Below are positions 1-7,763 of a DNA stretch of 64,000 nt, in pieces. Below the pieces are notes generated by a model. The model had not been told where the DNA came from. It did no database searches and saw nothing but the letters and a program-made list of their open reading frames with translations. The position numbers were made by a program, and so were the translations under genes. Numbering within the stretch: the stretch's first letter is position 1; each line of letters begins with the position of its first letter. This DNA is from Plantibacter sp050587525 (lineage in GTDB: Bacteria; Actinomycetota; Actinomycetes; Actinomycetales; Microbacteriaceae), in assembly GCF_050587525.1 (NCBI RefSeq), contig NZ_JBOBFT010000003.1:1-64000 (forward strand), in the 5' to 3' direction.

Positions 1-30
1 GCATGGCAGAACGCACACCTTAGTCGTTCT
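1..30 (+). repeat. Partial upstream copy of the ftsY 5' end
   Basis: Bases 1-30 match bases 91-120 (the ftsY start region) at 28 of 30 positions. The first 21 bases are identical; the differences are at 22 and 27. The change at 22 turns the seventh ftsY codon (TGG) into TAG, so the copy reads as a six-codon mini-ORF, MAERTP then stop, at 3-23. The copies are 90 bases apart. The left limit cannot be seen because the window starts here. It looks like a decayed partial duplication; a role in ftsY translation is only inference. Confidence 0.8.
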
Positions 31-80
31 CCTCGTGTGGTTCCGTCCCGTGCTTCGCGCGGAAGGTCTCCAGCTCCGGC

Positions 81-86
81 TACGCT
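81..86 (+). promoter_or_regulatory. Candidate leaderless -10 box of ftsY
   Basis: TACGCT lies exactly six bases before the ftsY ATG at 93, the geometry expected if transcription starts at the start codon. No good -35 hexamer is visible. The same spacing recurs at many genes in this window. Confidence 0.5.
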
Positions 87-92
87 GAGTGC

Positions 93-971
93 ATGGCAGA
101 ACGCACACCTTGGTCGCTCTCGGGGGCCCTCAAGGGCATGTTCCAGCGGCCCACGATCGATGAGACGACCTGGGAGAACCTCGAGGACGCGCTCATCGGA
201 GCCGACTTCGGACCCGATGTGACGGAGTCGATCGTCACGGGTCTCCACGCGAAGGTCGACCGCTACCGGACCACCGACCCACGCGACCTCCAGCGGATGC
301 TCCGCGAGGAGGTCGAGGAGCGACTGTCGAAGTTCGACACGACGCTGAAGCTCAGCGACCGCCCCGCGATCGTCCTCGTCGTCGGCGTCAACGGCGTCGG
401 GAAGACGACGACGATCGGCAAGTTCGCGAAGTTCCTCCGCAACTACGACCGCACGGTCGTCGTCGGTGCGGCCGACACCTTCCGCGCTGCGGCCGTCGAG
501 CAGCTCGCCACGTGGGCGGAGCGCGCCGGCGCGCAGATCGTCCGCCCGCAGCAGCAGGGTCAGGATCCCGCATCGGTCGCGTTCCAGACCGTCGAGTACG
601 CCAAGCAGACCGGCACCGAGATCGTCATCATCGACACCGCCGGTCGTCTGCAGACCAAGGGCGGTCTGATGGACGAGCTCTCGAAGATCCGTCGGGTCGT
701 CGAGAAGCAGGCGCCGATCGCCGAGGTGCTCCTCGTCCTTGATGCGACCACCGGTCAGAACGGGCTGTCGCAGGCGCATGCCTTCATCGAGCACGCTGGT
801 GTGACGGGTCTCGTCCTCACGAAGCTCGACGGCTCCGCGAAGGGCGGCTTCGTCCTCGCCGTGCAGGAGAAGACCGGCATCCCGATCAAACTCGTGGGAC
901 AGGGGGAGTCGATCGGCGACCTCACCGGTTTCACGCCGCACGTCTTCGCCCAGAACCTCGTGGGCAACTGA
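93..971 (+). CDS. ftsY: Signal recognition particle receptor FtsY
   Basis: FtsY is the membrane-associated SRP receptor GTPase that docks Ffh-ribosome complexes to the Sec translocon. At 292 aa it has a short helical N domain and the GTPase (NG) domain, without the long acidic A domain of E. coli FtsY. Visible motifs are GVNGVGKTT (98-106), DTFRAAA (128-134), DTAGR (181-185), TKLD (243-246) and GQGE (269-272). The ATG at 93 follows a TACGCT box by six bases and no Shine-Dalgarno is evident, so the mRNA may be leaderless. The partner gene ffh lies about 2.4 kb downstream. Partial copies of both gene ends flank it, which is unusual. Confidence 0.97.
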   Translation: MAERTPWSLSGALKGMFQRPTIDETTWENLEDALIGADFGPDVTESIVTGLHAKVDRYRTTDPRDLQRMLREEVEERLSKFDTTLKLSDRPAIVLVVGVNGVGKTTTIGKFAKFLRNYDRTVVVGAADTFRAAAVEQLATWAERAGAQIVRPQQQGQDPASVAFQTVEYAKQTGTEIVIIDTAGRLQTKGGLMDELSKIRRVVEKQAPIAEVLLVLDATTGQNGLSQAHAFIEHAGVTGLVLTKLDGSAKGGFVLAVQEKTGIPIKLVGQGESIGDLTGFTPHVFAQNLVGN

Positions 972-1046
972 GCACTGCAGCAGCGACCGACCTTCCCGAG
1001 CACGTGATGAACCCGTTGGGCAACTGATGAATCTGGTGGACAACTG
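951..1046 (+). repeat. Degenerate 20-nt repeats of the ftsY 3' end forming two chained hexapeptide ORFs
   Basis: The last 20 bases of ftsY before the final base of its stop (951-970, encoding QNLVGN) recur as two tandem 20-base units at 1007-1026 and 1027-1046, each matching about 15 of 20 positions. Each unit starts with ATG and ends in TGA. They read MNPLGN (1007-1027) and MNLVDN (1027-1047). Each stop shares its A with the next ATG, and the last overlaps the ATG of the gene at 1047. This gives a chain of stop-start overlaps that could pass ribosomes into the downstream gene. The sequence pattern is direct observation; translation is inferred. Confidence 0.75.
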
Positions 1047-1547
1047 ATGGCGATCGAACACGACTACTTCGGCATCATCGCGAGTGAACCCGGTGGCGGG
1101 GTGTACTGGTCGGAGAACATCGAGGTGGGCGAGCAGTCCGTCTCGATCGACCTGAGCGCGCCTGATGAGGCCGACATCACTCCGGAAGCCCTCGATCTGG
1201 CCGCCGCGATGATCCTCGCGCTGGAAGGATTCGACCTCCGGTCGCGCGAGGCGATGCTGAGCGAGGTCGACGACCGTACCTCCGAGGTGACGGAGTACAT
1301 CATCCAGGCCGCGGAGGAACTGGGCGACTCGCTCGAGGACCTCCTCGTCGACCACTCCGGTGACCGCGACGTCGATGTGATCCGCTCGCTCACGCTCTTG
1401 AGCGTGGGCTTCTCGCCCCATCAGCATGGTGGCGGCGACCCGTTCGCCGTCTTCGAGTTCTCCCTCGACGCCGATCAGCTCGACGGCGTCCTGCTCGTCG
1501 CCTACAACTCCGAAGGCGAAGTCACCGGGGTCACGAGCGAGGACTGA
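1047..1547 (+). CDS. Uncharacterised small acidic protein
   Basis: A 166-aa strongly acidic cytoplasmic-type protein with no signal peptide or membrane segment. The N-terminal half alternates predicted beta strands (a FGIIASEPGGG stretch near residue 10, VSIDLSAPD near 35) with helices, and the C-terminus has another beta-rich stretch ending GEVTGVTSED. I do not recognise the family with certainty; it resembles small actinobacterial DUF proteins often found near ftsY. Its ATG overlaps the stop of the second hexapeptide mini-ORF (TGATGG at 1045-1050), so translation is probably coupled to that chain. It converges on lipA, with 25 bases between them. Confidence 0.75.
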   Translation: MAIEHDYFGIIASEPGGGVYWSENIEVGEQSVSIDLSAPDEADITPEALDLAAAMILALEGFDLRSREAMLSEVDDRTSEVTEYIIQAAEELGDSLEDLLVDHSGDRDVDVIRSLTLLSVGFSPHQHGGGDPFAVFEFSLDADQLDGVLLVAYNSEGEVTGVTSED

Positions 1548-1572
1548 CCCGCGGTTCGGGCACCCCGACGGC

Positions 1573-2589
1573 TCACACCGCCTGCGCGAAGCCGAGGCTC
1601 GTGTCTGCGAGGTGCTCGAGTCCGTCCGGGAGCGGACGCCCCTTCGCGGCCATCGACTGTGCCCAGAGGCGTCCGGCCCGGTACGACGATCGCACGAGCG
1701 GGCCAGCGAGAACGCCGAGGAATCCGATCTCCTCCGCCTCCTCCTTGATCTCCATGAACTCCTGCGGCTTGACCCAGCGGTCCACGGGCAGGTGGCGCGG
1801 CGTGGGCCGGAGGTACTGGGTGACGGTGATGATGTCGGTGCCCGCGTCGTGCAGGTCCTGCAGCGCCTGGCTGATCTCCTCGCGATCCTCGCCCATGCCG
1901 AGGATGAGGTTCGACTTCGTGATGAGCCCCGCGTTCCGCGCCTGCGTGAGCACGTCGAGGGAGCGCTCGTACCGGAACGCCGGGCGGATGCGCTTGAAGA
2001 TCCTCGGCACGGTCTCGACGTTGTGCGCGAAGACCTCCGGTCGCGAGGAGAAGACCTCCTGCAGGAGGTCCGGCTTGCCGGAGAAGTCGGTGGCGAGGAT
2101 CTCGACGCCGGTCCCCGGATTGTCGGCGTGGATCCGACGGACCGTCTCGGCGTGCAGCCACGCGCCCTCATCCGGCAGGTCGTCCCGCGCGACGCCCGTG
2201 ACGGTCGCGTAGCGCAGCGCCATCCGGCTCACGGATGCAGCGACCCGGCGTGGCTCGTCGGTGTCGTAGTCTGCGGGCTTCCCCGTGTCGATCTGGCAGA
2301 AGTCGCATCGTCTCGTGCACTGCGAGCCGCCGATGAGGAAGGTGGCCTCGCGGTCCTCCCAGCACTCGTAGATGTTGGGGCAGCCGGCCTCCTGGCACAC
2401 CGTGTGGAGGCCCTCGCCCTTCACGAGCTCCTGCAGCTTGCGGTACTCCGGGCCCATCTTGGCCGTGGTCTTGATCCAGTCCGGCTTCCGCTCGATGGGC
2501 GTCTGCGCGTTCCGTACCTCCAGTCGCAGGAGCTTGCGTCCGCCGACCGACTCTTGATGCGCGGGAGCCGGCGATCCGCATGCGCTCAT
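1573..2589 (-). CDS. lipA: Lipoyl synthase (radical SAM)
   Basis: LipA inserts two sulfurs into octanoyl groups on lipoyl domains of 2-oxoacid dehydrogenases and GcvH. The 338-aa protein shows the auxiliary [4Fe-4S] motif CQEAGCPNIYEC (C65, C70, C76), the radical SAM motif CTRRCDFC (C91, C95, C98) and the C-terminal RSSY whose serine ligates the auxiliary cluster. The start chosen is ATG at 2589, whose ATGA overlaps the lipB stop, so the genes are translationally coupled in the order lipB-lipA. The reading frame stays open far upstream through lipB, but that part is a shadow. Confidence 0.97.
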   Translation of the reverse strand: MSACGSPAPAHQESVGGRKLLRLEVRNAQTPIERKPDWIKTTAKMGPEYRKLQELVKGEGLHTVCQEAGCPNIYECWEDREATFLIGGSQCTRRCDFCQIDTGKPADYDTDEPRRVAASVSRMALRYATVTGVARDDLPDEGAWLHAETVRRIHADNPGTGVEILATDFSGKPDLLQEVFSSRPEVFAHNVETVPRIFKRIRPAFRYERSLDVLTQARNAGLITKSNLILGMGEDREEISQALQDLHDAGTDIITVTQYLRPTPRHLPVDRWVKPQEFMEIKEEAEEIGFLGVLAGPLVRSSYRAGRLWAQSMAAKGRPLPDGLEHLADTSLGFAQAV

Positions 2590-3224
2590 GCGGCCACGCC
2601 CTCGTGGAGGAGTGCGAACTCGCGCACGACGGTCTCGACGACATCGCTCGGTGAGATATCGATCCCCGTCTCCCGGGTGATCGTCGTGACGCCGGCGTCG
2701 CTGATGCCGCACGGGACGATGTGGGAGAACGGTTCGAGGGAATTGTTGCAGTTGAGTGCGAAGCCGTGCATCGTGACGCCGGACTTCACGCGTACGCCGA
2801 TCGCACCGATCTTCGCTGCGATGGGACCCGCGCCGACCCAGACGCCGGAACGGCCCTCGATCCGATATCCGGTGACGCCGGAGGCGGCGACGACGCGGAT
2901 CATGAGTTCTTCGAGCACCCGAACGTGCGCCACGACGTCGACCGGTTCCGGCAGCCGGACGATGGGGTAGCCCGTGAGCTGGCCCGGGCCGTGCCACGTG
3001 ATGCGGCCGCCACGGTCGACGTCGACCACGGGCGTCCTGCCACCCGGCCGTTCGTGCGCTCTGGTGAGCTTGCCCGCGGTGTAGACGGGTTCGTGCTCGC
3101 AGAGGACCAGGGTGTCGGGTCTGCGTCCGTCGACCACCTCCGCGTGGATGTCCCGCTGGAGCGCCCAGCCGTCGAGGTAGGGGAGGTATGCGGGGGAGAG
3201 GCCCGCGATCTGCACCGTCGTCAT
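2586..3224 (-). CDS. lipB: Lipoyl(octanoyl) transferase
   Basis: LipB moves octanoate from acyl carrier protein to lipoyl domains, the step before LipA. The 212-aa protein has the family signature RGGRITWHGPGQ near residue 71, lysine 138 in AAKIGA, and the nucleophile Cys172 in VPCGIS. The open frame extends to a TTG at 3257, but ATG at 3224 fits the family length and lies six bases after a TACCGT -10-like box, so it is preferred. Its stop overlaps lipA by ATGA. A 23-bp palindrome sits over the presumed -35 region and suggests repression. Confidence 0.95.
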   Translation of the reverse strand: MTTVQIAGLSPAYLPYLDGWALQRDIHAEVVDGRRPDTLVLCEHEPVYTAGKLTRAHERPGGRTPVVDVDRGGRITWHGPGQLTGYPIVRLPEPVDVVAHVRVLEELMIRVVAASGVTGYRIEGRSGVWVGAGPIAAKIGAIGVRVKSGVTMHGFALNCNNSLEPFSHIVPCGISDAGVTTITRETGIDISPSDVVETVVREFALLHEGVAA

Positions 3225-3230
3225 GCCGCA

Positions 3231-3261
3231 ACGGTAGCATTGTTGGACGCCGTCCAATAAT
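3231..3261 (-). promoter_or_regulatory. lipB promoter with overlapping palindromic operator candidate
   Basis: On the minus strand TACCGT (3236-3231) stands six bases before the lipB ATG. Upstream, TTGGACG and CGTCCAA flank a central base (3243-3257), and ATT/AAT outer arms extend the palindrome to 3239-3261 with one mismatched pair. TTGGAC within it (3257-3252) could act as a -35, with a short 15-bp spacer. A dimeric repressor bound here would block polymerase. No regulator family can be named from the site. Confidence 0.5.
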
Positions 3262-3326
3262 CATTCGCGGTCAGCGGAAGCGCATCGACGACGGCTCATC
3301 CCGCGCTGCCCTAAACTGGAGGGATC

Positions 3327-4880
3327 ATGGCAACGTTCGGTACCCTCTCTGACCGCCTCGCGGATACGTTCAAGAACCTTCGCACGAAGGGCAAGTTGTC
3401 GGCGGCTGACGTCGACGGCACCGTTCGCGAGATTCGTCGTGCACTGCTGGACGCGGACGTCTCGCTCGACGTCGTCAAGGCGTTCACAGCCCGCGTGCGC
3501 GACCGCGCGCTCGGCGACGAGGTGAACCGCGCGCTCAACCCGGCCCAGCAGGTCGTGCAGATCGTCAACGAGGAACTCGTCACGATCCTCGGCGGCCAGC
3601 AGCGCCGTCTGGAGTTCGCGAAGAAGCCGCCGACCGTCATCATGCTCGCCGGCCTGCAGGGCGCCGGAAAGACGACGCTCGCCGGCAAGCTCGCGAAGTG
3701 GCTCAAGAAGGACGGCCACACGCCGTTGCTCGTCGCCTCGGACCTCCAGCGCCCGAACGCGGTCACGCAGCTCCAGGTCGTCGGTGAGCAGGCCGGTGTT
3801 CCGGTCTACGCCCCCGAGCCGGGCAACGGCGTCGGCGACCCCGTCAAGGTGGCTCGCGACGGTGTGAAGTTCGCCGAGCAGAAGCTGTACGACACGGTCA
3901 TCGTCGACACCGCCGGTCGGCTCGGCGTCGACGCCGAGCTCATGAAGCAGGCGTCGAACATCCGTAAGGCCGTCAACCCGGACGAGGTGCTCTTCGTCAT
4001 CGATGCCATGATCGGTCAGGACGCGGTCACCACGGCGAAGGCCTTCCTCGAGGGCGTCGACTTCACGGGAGTCGTGCTGTCGAAGCTCGACGGCGACGCC
4101 CGCGGTGGCGCAGCGCTCTCGATCGCCTCCGTCACCGGCCGCCCCATCATCTTCGCCTCGACAGGCGAGGGCCTCGACGACTTCGAGCCCTTCCACCCCG
4201 ACCGCATGGCGAGCCGCATCCTCGACCTCGGTGACATCCTCACGCTCATCGAGCAGGCGCAGGAGAACTTCGACGAAGAAGAGGCGCGCAAGGTCGCCGA
4301 GAAGTTCGCGACCGACACCTTCACGCTCGACGACTTCCTCAAGCAGATGCAGCAGCTGCGCGGCATGGGCTCCATCAAGAAGATGATGGGCATGCTCCCC
4401 GGCATGGGGCAGATGAAGCAGCAGCTCGAGAACTTCGACGAGCGCGAGATCATCCGCACCGAGGCGATCATCCAGTCGATGACCACGCTCGAGCGCACGA
4501 ACCCGAAGATCCTGAACGGTTCGCGTCGCCTCCGCATCGCCAAGGGCTCCGGCATGACGGTCACCGAGGTCAACGGCCTCGTGAACCGCTTCGAGCAGGC
4601 CGCGAAGATGATGAAGACCGTTGCCAAGGGCGGCGTTCCGAACATCCCCGGCATGGGCCCGGTCCCTGGATCGCACAGCGGCAAGAAGGTCCAGCAGCAG
4701 AAGAAGAAGGGCTCGCGGTCCGGCAACCCCGCCAAGCGCGCCGCCGAGAACTCCGGTCTGGGCGCCGCTGCCGCGGTCGAGGCCCCGAGCGGTGCAGGCT
4801 TCGGTCTGGGCAGCAAGGCCGGCAAGGCCGCACCGACCGAGGCGGAGCTCGCCGAACTGCAGAAGTTCCTCGGACGCTAG
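3327..4880 (+). CDS. ffh: Signal recognition particle protein Ffh (SRP54)
   Basis: Ffh binds signal sequences on translating ribosomes and 4.5S RNA, and delivers them to FtsY. The 517-aa protein has an N domain, a G domain with GLQGAGKTT (109-117), DTAGR (194-198) and SKLDGDARGG near 252, then a methionine-rich M domain (about 300-440; MGSIKKMMGMLPGMG region). A lineage-specific tail of about 65 residues rich in Lys, Gly and Ala follows. ATG at 3327 is preceded by GGAGGG at 3318-3323. A TAAACT box at 3312-3317 would put the transcription start close to the ATG. Confidence 0.98.
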   Translation: MATFGTLSDRLADTFKNLRTKGKLSAADVDGTVREIRRALLDADVSLDVVKAFTARVRDRALGDEVNRALNPAQQVVQIVNEELVTILGGQQRRLEFAKKPPTVIMLAGLQGAGKTTLAGKLAKWLKKDGHTPLLVASDLQRPNAVTQLQVVGEQAGVPVYAPEPGNGVGDPVKVARDGVKFAEQKLYDTVIVDTAGRLGVDAELMKQASNIRKAVNPDEVLFVIDAMIGQDAVTTAKAFLEGVDFTGVVLSKLDGDARGGAALSIASVTGRPIIFASTGEGLDDFEPFHPDRMASRILDLGDILTLIEQAQENFDEEEARKVAEKFATDTFTLDDFLKQMQQLRGMGSIKKMMGMLPGMGQMKQQLENFDEREIIRTEAIIQSMTTLERTNPKILNGSRRLRIAKGSGMTVTEVNGLVNRFEQAAKMMKTVAKGGVPNIPGMGPVPGSHSGKKVQQQKKKGSRSGNPAKRAAENSGLGAAAAVEAPSGAGFGLGSKAGKAAPTEAELAELQKFLGR

Positions 4881-4890
4881 TCGAGGAGTT

Positions 4891-4914
4891 CGGTGAGGGC
4901 CTCCGCCCTCACCG
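4891..4914. terminator. Bidirectional hairpin between ffh and the ybdK-like gene
   Basis: CGGTGAGGGC and GCCCTCACCG form a perfect 10-bp stem with a CTCC loop, located between two convergent genes. There is no clear T tract, as is common in high-GC actinobacteria. It probably ends transcription from both sides. Confidence 0.7.
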
Positions 4915-4941
4915 CTCCGTGCGTGCTCCGCGGACCGCGGC

Positions 4942-6093
4942 TCAGCTCGTCGGCTTCTGCGCGCCCACTCCGTAGCGGAGCTCGTGCGCCAGTGAGCTGA
5001 CGACTGCCTGGAGGCTGCCGCCGTTCGCCTCGGCGACGGCGAGCTGTCGCTGATAACTGGCGCCGTGCGTCAGGACCGTGTCGACGCTCGCGAGTTCATC
5101 GGAGCAGCCGAGGCGCTTCGCGATCGGTGCCAGCGTCTCCAGGAGGTCGCGGATGTCGTCGGTCACGAGCCGTTCGTGGCCGGACGAGTCGAGGATGATC
5201 TCCGCCTCGAGGCCGTAGCGCGCAGACCGCCACTTGTTCTCGCGGACGTACCACGGCGGGAGTGTCTGAAGGCTCTCACCGGCGTCGAGGCGATCCGAGA
5301 GGTGCTCGGCGAGGCAGTGGATGAGCGATGCGAGCGCACCGAACTCCTCGGCCGTCGAAGCCCCATCGCACGCACGCATCTCGACCGTGCCCCAGTGCGG
5401 CGAGGGGCGGATGTCCCAGCGGACCTCCGTGTGGTCCTCGATGATGCCCGTGACGGTCATGTCGTCGACGTAGTCCTCGAACTGCTCCCACGTCGACAGC
5501 TGGTAGGGGAGGCCGGCGGTGGGGAGCTGCTGGAACATGAGGGCCCGGTTCGAGGCGTAGCCGGTGTTCACGCCGCCCCAGAACGGGCTCGACGCGGAGA
5601 GCGCCTGCAGGTGCGGGAAGAAGGTCAGGAGACCGTTGAGGAGCGGGAGGACCTTGTCCACGCTCTCGACGCCCACGTGCGCGTGGACGCCCCAGATCAT
5701 CATGTTCCGTCCCCACCACTGGGTGCGGTCGATGAGCTTGTGATAGCGCTCCTTGTCGGTGACCTGCTGGTCGTACCACTGGCCGAACGGGTGGGATCCG
5801 CTGCAGATGAGCTCGACGCCCATGGGATCCGTGATCTTCCGGACCTCGTCCATCTGCCCCTGCAGGTCTGCGATCGCATCGGGAACGGTGTGGTGCACGC
5901 CGCTCACGAGCTCGACCGTGTTGAGGAGCAGTTCGCCTGTGATGCTCGCGTGGTCGGAGCCGTCCTCCTGGCGGAGCCCGGTGAGCACCTCTTCGGCGAC
6001 CGAGACCAGATCTCCCGTGTCGCGATCGACGAGCGCGACCTCCCACTCGAGACCGACGGTCGATCGTTCTGATCGTGCGAATTCGATCGTCAT
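4942..6093 (-). CDS. ybdK: Carboxylate-amine ligase, YbdK / glutamate-cysteine ligase type
   Basis: The 383-aa protein belongs to the GCS2-type family, ATP-dependent ligases related to plant and bacterial glutamate-cysteine ligases. Evidence is the N-terminal STVGLEWEVALVD stretch (GxEWE substrate-binding strand), CSGSHPF near residue 95, the MIWGVHAHVGVE block near 135, and WDIRPSPHWGTVEMR near 230. The true substrate of most YbdK-like proteins is not known; E. coli YbdK has weak gamma-glutamylcysteine activity. Actinobacteria normally use mycothiol rather than glutathione, so a different peptide-like product is plausible. ATG at 6093 is preceded by GAGGAG seven bases upstream. The gene converges on ffh. 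Confidence 0.85.
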   Translation of the reverse strand: MTIEFARSERSTVGLEWEVALVDRDTGDLVSVAEEVLTGLRQEDGSDHASITGELLLNTVELVSGVHHTVPDAIADLQGQMDEVRKITDPMGVELICSGSHPFGQWYDQQVTDKERYHKLIDRTQWWGRNMMIWGVHAHVGVESVDKVLPLLNGLLTFFPHLQALSASSPFWGGVNTGYASNRALMFQQLPTAGLPYQLSTWEQFEDYVDDMTVTGIIEDHTEVRWDIRPSPHWGTVEMRACDGASTAEEFGALASLIHCLAEHLSDRLDAGESLQTLPPWYVRENKWRSARYGLEAEIILDSSGHERLVTDDIRDLLETLAPIAKRLGCSDELASVDTVLTHGASYQRQLAVAEANGGSLQAVVSSLAHELRYGVGAQKPTS

Positions 6094-6180
6094 GCTGTGC
6101 TCCTCGTGGTCCGGCGTGCCCGAAACGTACGCTCATCCTCACACGTTGGACAGGTGTTCGCGGAGACGCGTGACCGCCGA

Positions 6181-6210
6181 TTACCGCGAGGGGCCGAAGT
6201 CTGGCAGAAT
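6181..6210 (+). promoter_or_regulatory. Candidate rpsP promoter
   Basis: TTACCG (6181-6186) and CAGAAT (6205-6210) are spaced by 18 bases upstream of rpsP and would give a leader of about 125 bases. The hexamers are only moderate matches. The leader holds no recognised RNA element. Confidence 0.35.
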
Positions 6211-6340
6211 AGGACGTTGAGTCTGCGACCGTTCGACCCTCTATCCGACGCTCGCGGCACCACCAAAGTTTTCGCGTCGATGTGTGGCCCCACCGTTCGG
6301 CAGCGAGCACGCCCAAACAACATACATTTTCAGGAGAATT

Positions 6341-6766
6341 GTGGCTGTCAAAATCCGTCTCAAGCGCCTCGGCAAGATCCGCGCACCGTACTACCGCATC
6401 GTCGTCGCTGACTCGCGCACGAAGCGCGACGGTCGCGTCATCGAAGAGATCGGCAAGTACCACCCCACGGAAGAGCCCTCGTTCATCGAGGTCGACTCCG
6501 AGCGTGCACAGTACTGGCTCGGCGTCGGCGCTCAGCCGACCGAGCAGGTCGCTGCGCTCCTCAAGCTCACGGGCGACTGGGGCAAGTTCAAGGGTGACAA
6601 GGACGCGGTCAGCACCGTTCGCGTCAAGGAAGCCAAGGTCGCTTTCGTCGCCGACGAGAAGAAGAAGCCGGTTCTGAAGCCCAAGGCTGAGGCGCCCGCC
6701 AAGGCTGCTCCGGTCGAAGAGGCCGCTGCACCCGCTGAAGAAGCAACCGAAGCAGAGCAGGCGTAA
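6341..6766 (+). CDS. rpsP: 30S ribosomal protein S16
   Basis: S16 binds 16S rRNA early in small-subunit assembly. The N-terminus VAVKIRLKRLGKI and the motif IVVADSRTKRDGR are typical. The start is GTG at 6341, with AGGAG at about 6331-6336; the open frame reaches further upstream but without family similarity. The 141-aa protein carries about 55 extra C-terminal residues rich in Lys, then Ala, Glu and Pro, ending EEATEAEQA; bacterial S16 is usually 80-90 aa. It starts the operon rpsP-khpA-rimM-trmD; khpA begins two bases after its stop. Confidence 0.98.
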   Translation: MAVKIRLKRLGKIRAPYYRIVVADSRTKRDGRVIEEIGKYHPTEEPSFIEVDSERAQYWLGVGAQPTEQVAALLKLTGDWGKFKGDKDAVSTVRVKEAKVAFVADEKKKPVLKPKAEAPAKAAPVEEAAAPAEEATEAEQA

Positions 6767-6768
6767 CC

Positions 6769-7020
6769 TTGCTCGCTCCTGCGCTCGAACACCTCGTCAA
6801 GGGGATCGTTGATCACCCCGATGACGTGCGCGTCACGGCACAGAACTCTGCACGCGGCGAGGTCCTCGAGGTTCGTGTGAACCCCGAGGACCTCGGTCGC
6901 GTCATTGGTCGTGCCGGTCGCACTGCAAAGGCCCTCCGGACCCTCGTGTCCGCGCTGGCCGACGGTCGACGAGTCCGGGTCGACGTCGTCGACACCGACG
7001 CGTCCGGCGCCACCGCTTAA
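6769..7020 (+). CDS. khpA: KH-domain RNA-binding protein KhpA
   Basis: An 83-aa single-KH protein. The GxxG loop is in GRVIGRAGRTAKALR near residue 42, the hallmark of KhpA/YlqC proteins that bind RNA and work with KhpB in cell-size and mRNA control in Firmicutes. The start is TTG at 6769, directly after the rpsP stop; no other in-frame start gives a full N-terminus. The rare start and lack of spacing suggest expression depends on translation of rpsP. RimM follows one base after its stop. Confidence 0.92.
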   Translation: MLAPALEHLVKGIVDHPDDVRVTAQNSARGEVLEVRVNPEDLGRVIGRAGRTAKALRTLVSALADGRRVRVDVVDTDASGATA

Positions 7021-7021
7021 G

Positions 7022-7759
7022 GTGAGCACCGAACCAGAGCCGAAGACCCAGTTGCGGGTCGGCAGATTGACCAAGGCCCACGGCCTCAAAGGTGCGCTCA
7101 AGATCGAGCTGTACACCGATGAGCCCGAGCGCCGTTTCACCCCTGGCTCCGTCTTCACCCTCCAGGTGCCGACCGGCTCGAAATGGCGGAACAAGACCAT
7201 CGAGCTCATCGAGCTCCGCTGGTACAACAGCCAGGCCGTCGGCTTCTTCGTCGGCATCGACGACCGCTCGGAGGCCGAGACGCTCGTCAAGGCGATCCTC
7301 TGGGTCGAGCAGGATCCCACGGACCTGCCCGACGAGGACGACGCCTGGTACGACCATCAACTGGTCGGTCTCGCCGTGCACCGTGATGGTGTTCTCGTCG
7401 GAACCGTCGCCCGCGTCGAGCACATGCCGGCGCAGGACCTGCTCATCGTCAAGACCGACGACGGCGAAGTCATGGTTCCGTTCGTCAAGGCGATCGTCCC
7501 GTCCGTCGACATCGCCGCCGGCATCGTCACGGTCACGCCTCCCACCGGCCTCTTCGAGGAGATCCCGGACACAGGCGAGCCGGAGCCGGAGACCTCGCAG
7601 CCGTCGAAGCGCGGCCCTGCCAAGCACGCGGCAGAGGACGAATCCACCGAGGACGAGTCCAGCGCCGACGAGTCCGTTGCGGACGAATCCTCGGACGAGT
7701 CTGACGAAGCGCCTGCTGAAGCCGCTCCCGCGACCGCCGAGACCACGACCGAGGACTGA
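7022..7759 (+). CDS. rimM: Ribosome maturation factor RimM
   Basis: RimM assists assembly of the 30S head and binds S19. The N-terminal RimM domain contains RVGRLTKAHGLKGALKI and the PRC-barrel domain contains DLLIVKTDDGEVMVPF and IPSVDI-like strands. GTG at 7022 starts one base after the khpA stop; the frame is open further upstream but this lies inside khpA. At 245 aa it has about 65 residues beyond the usual end, a disordered acidic tail with DES-type repeats (STEDESSADESVADESSDES). The tail is unlikely to be catalytic. Confidence 0.95.
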   Translation: MSTEPEPKTQLRVGRLTKAHGLKGALKIELYTDEPERRFTPGSVFTLQVPTGSKWRNKTIELIELRWYNSQAVGFFVGIDDRSEAETLVKAILWVEQDPTDLPDEDDAWYDHQLVGLAVHRDGVLVGTVARVEHMPAQDLLIVKTDDGEVMVPFVKAIVPSVDIAAGIVTVTPPTGLFEEIPDTGEPEPETSQPSKRGPAKHAAEDESTEDESSADESVADESSDESDEAPAEAAPATAETTTED

Positions 7760-7763
7760 CGTC

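Noticed and set aside
3261..4676. A 471-residue minus-strand open frame opposite ffh
   Set aside because: It is antisense to Ffh and has low-complexity charged composition.
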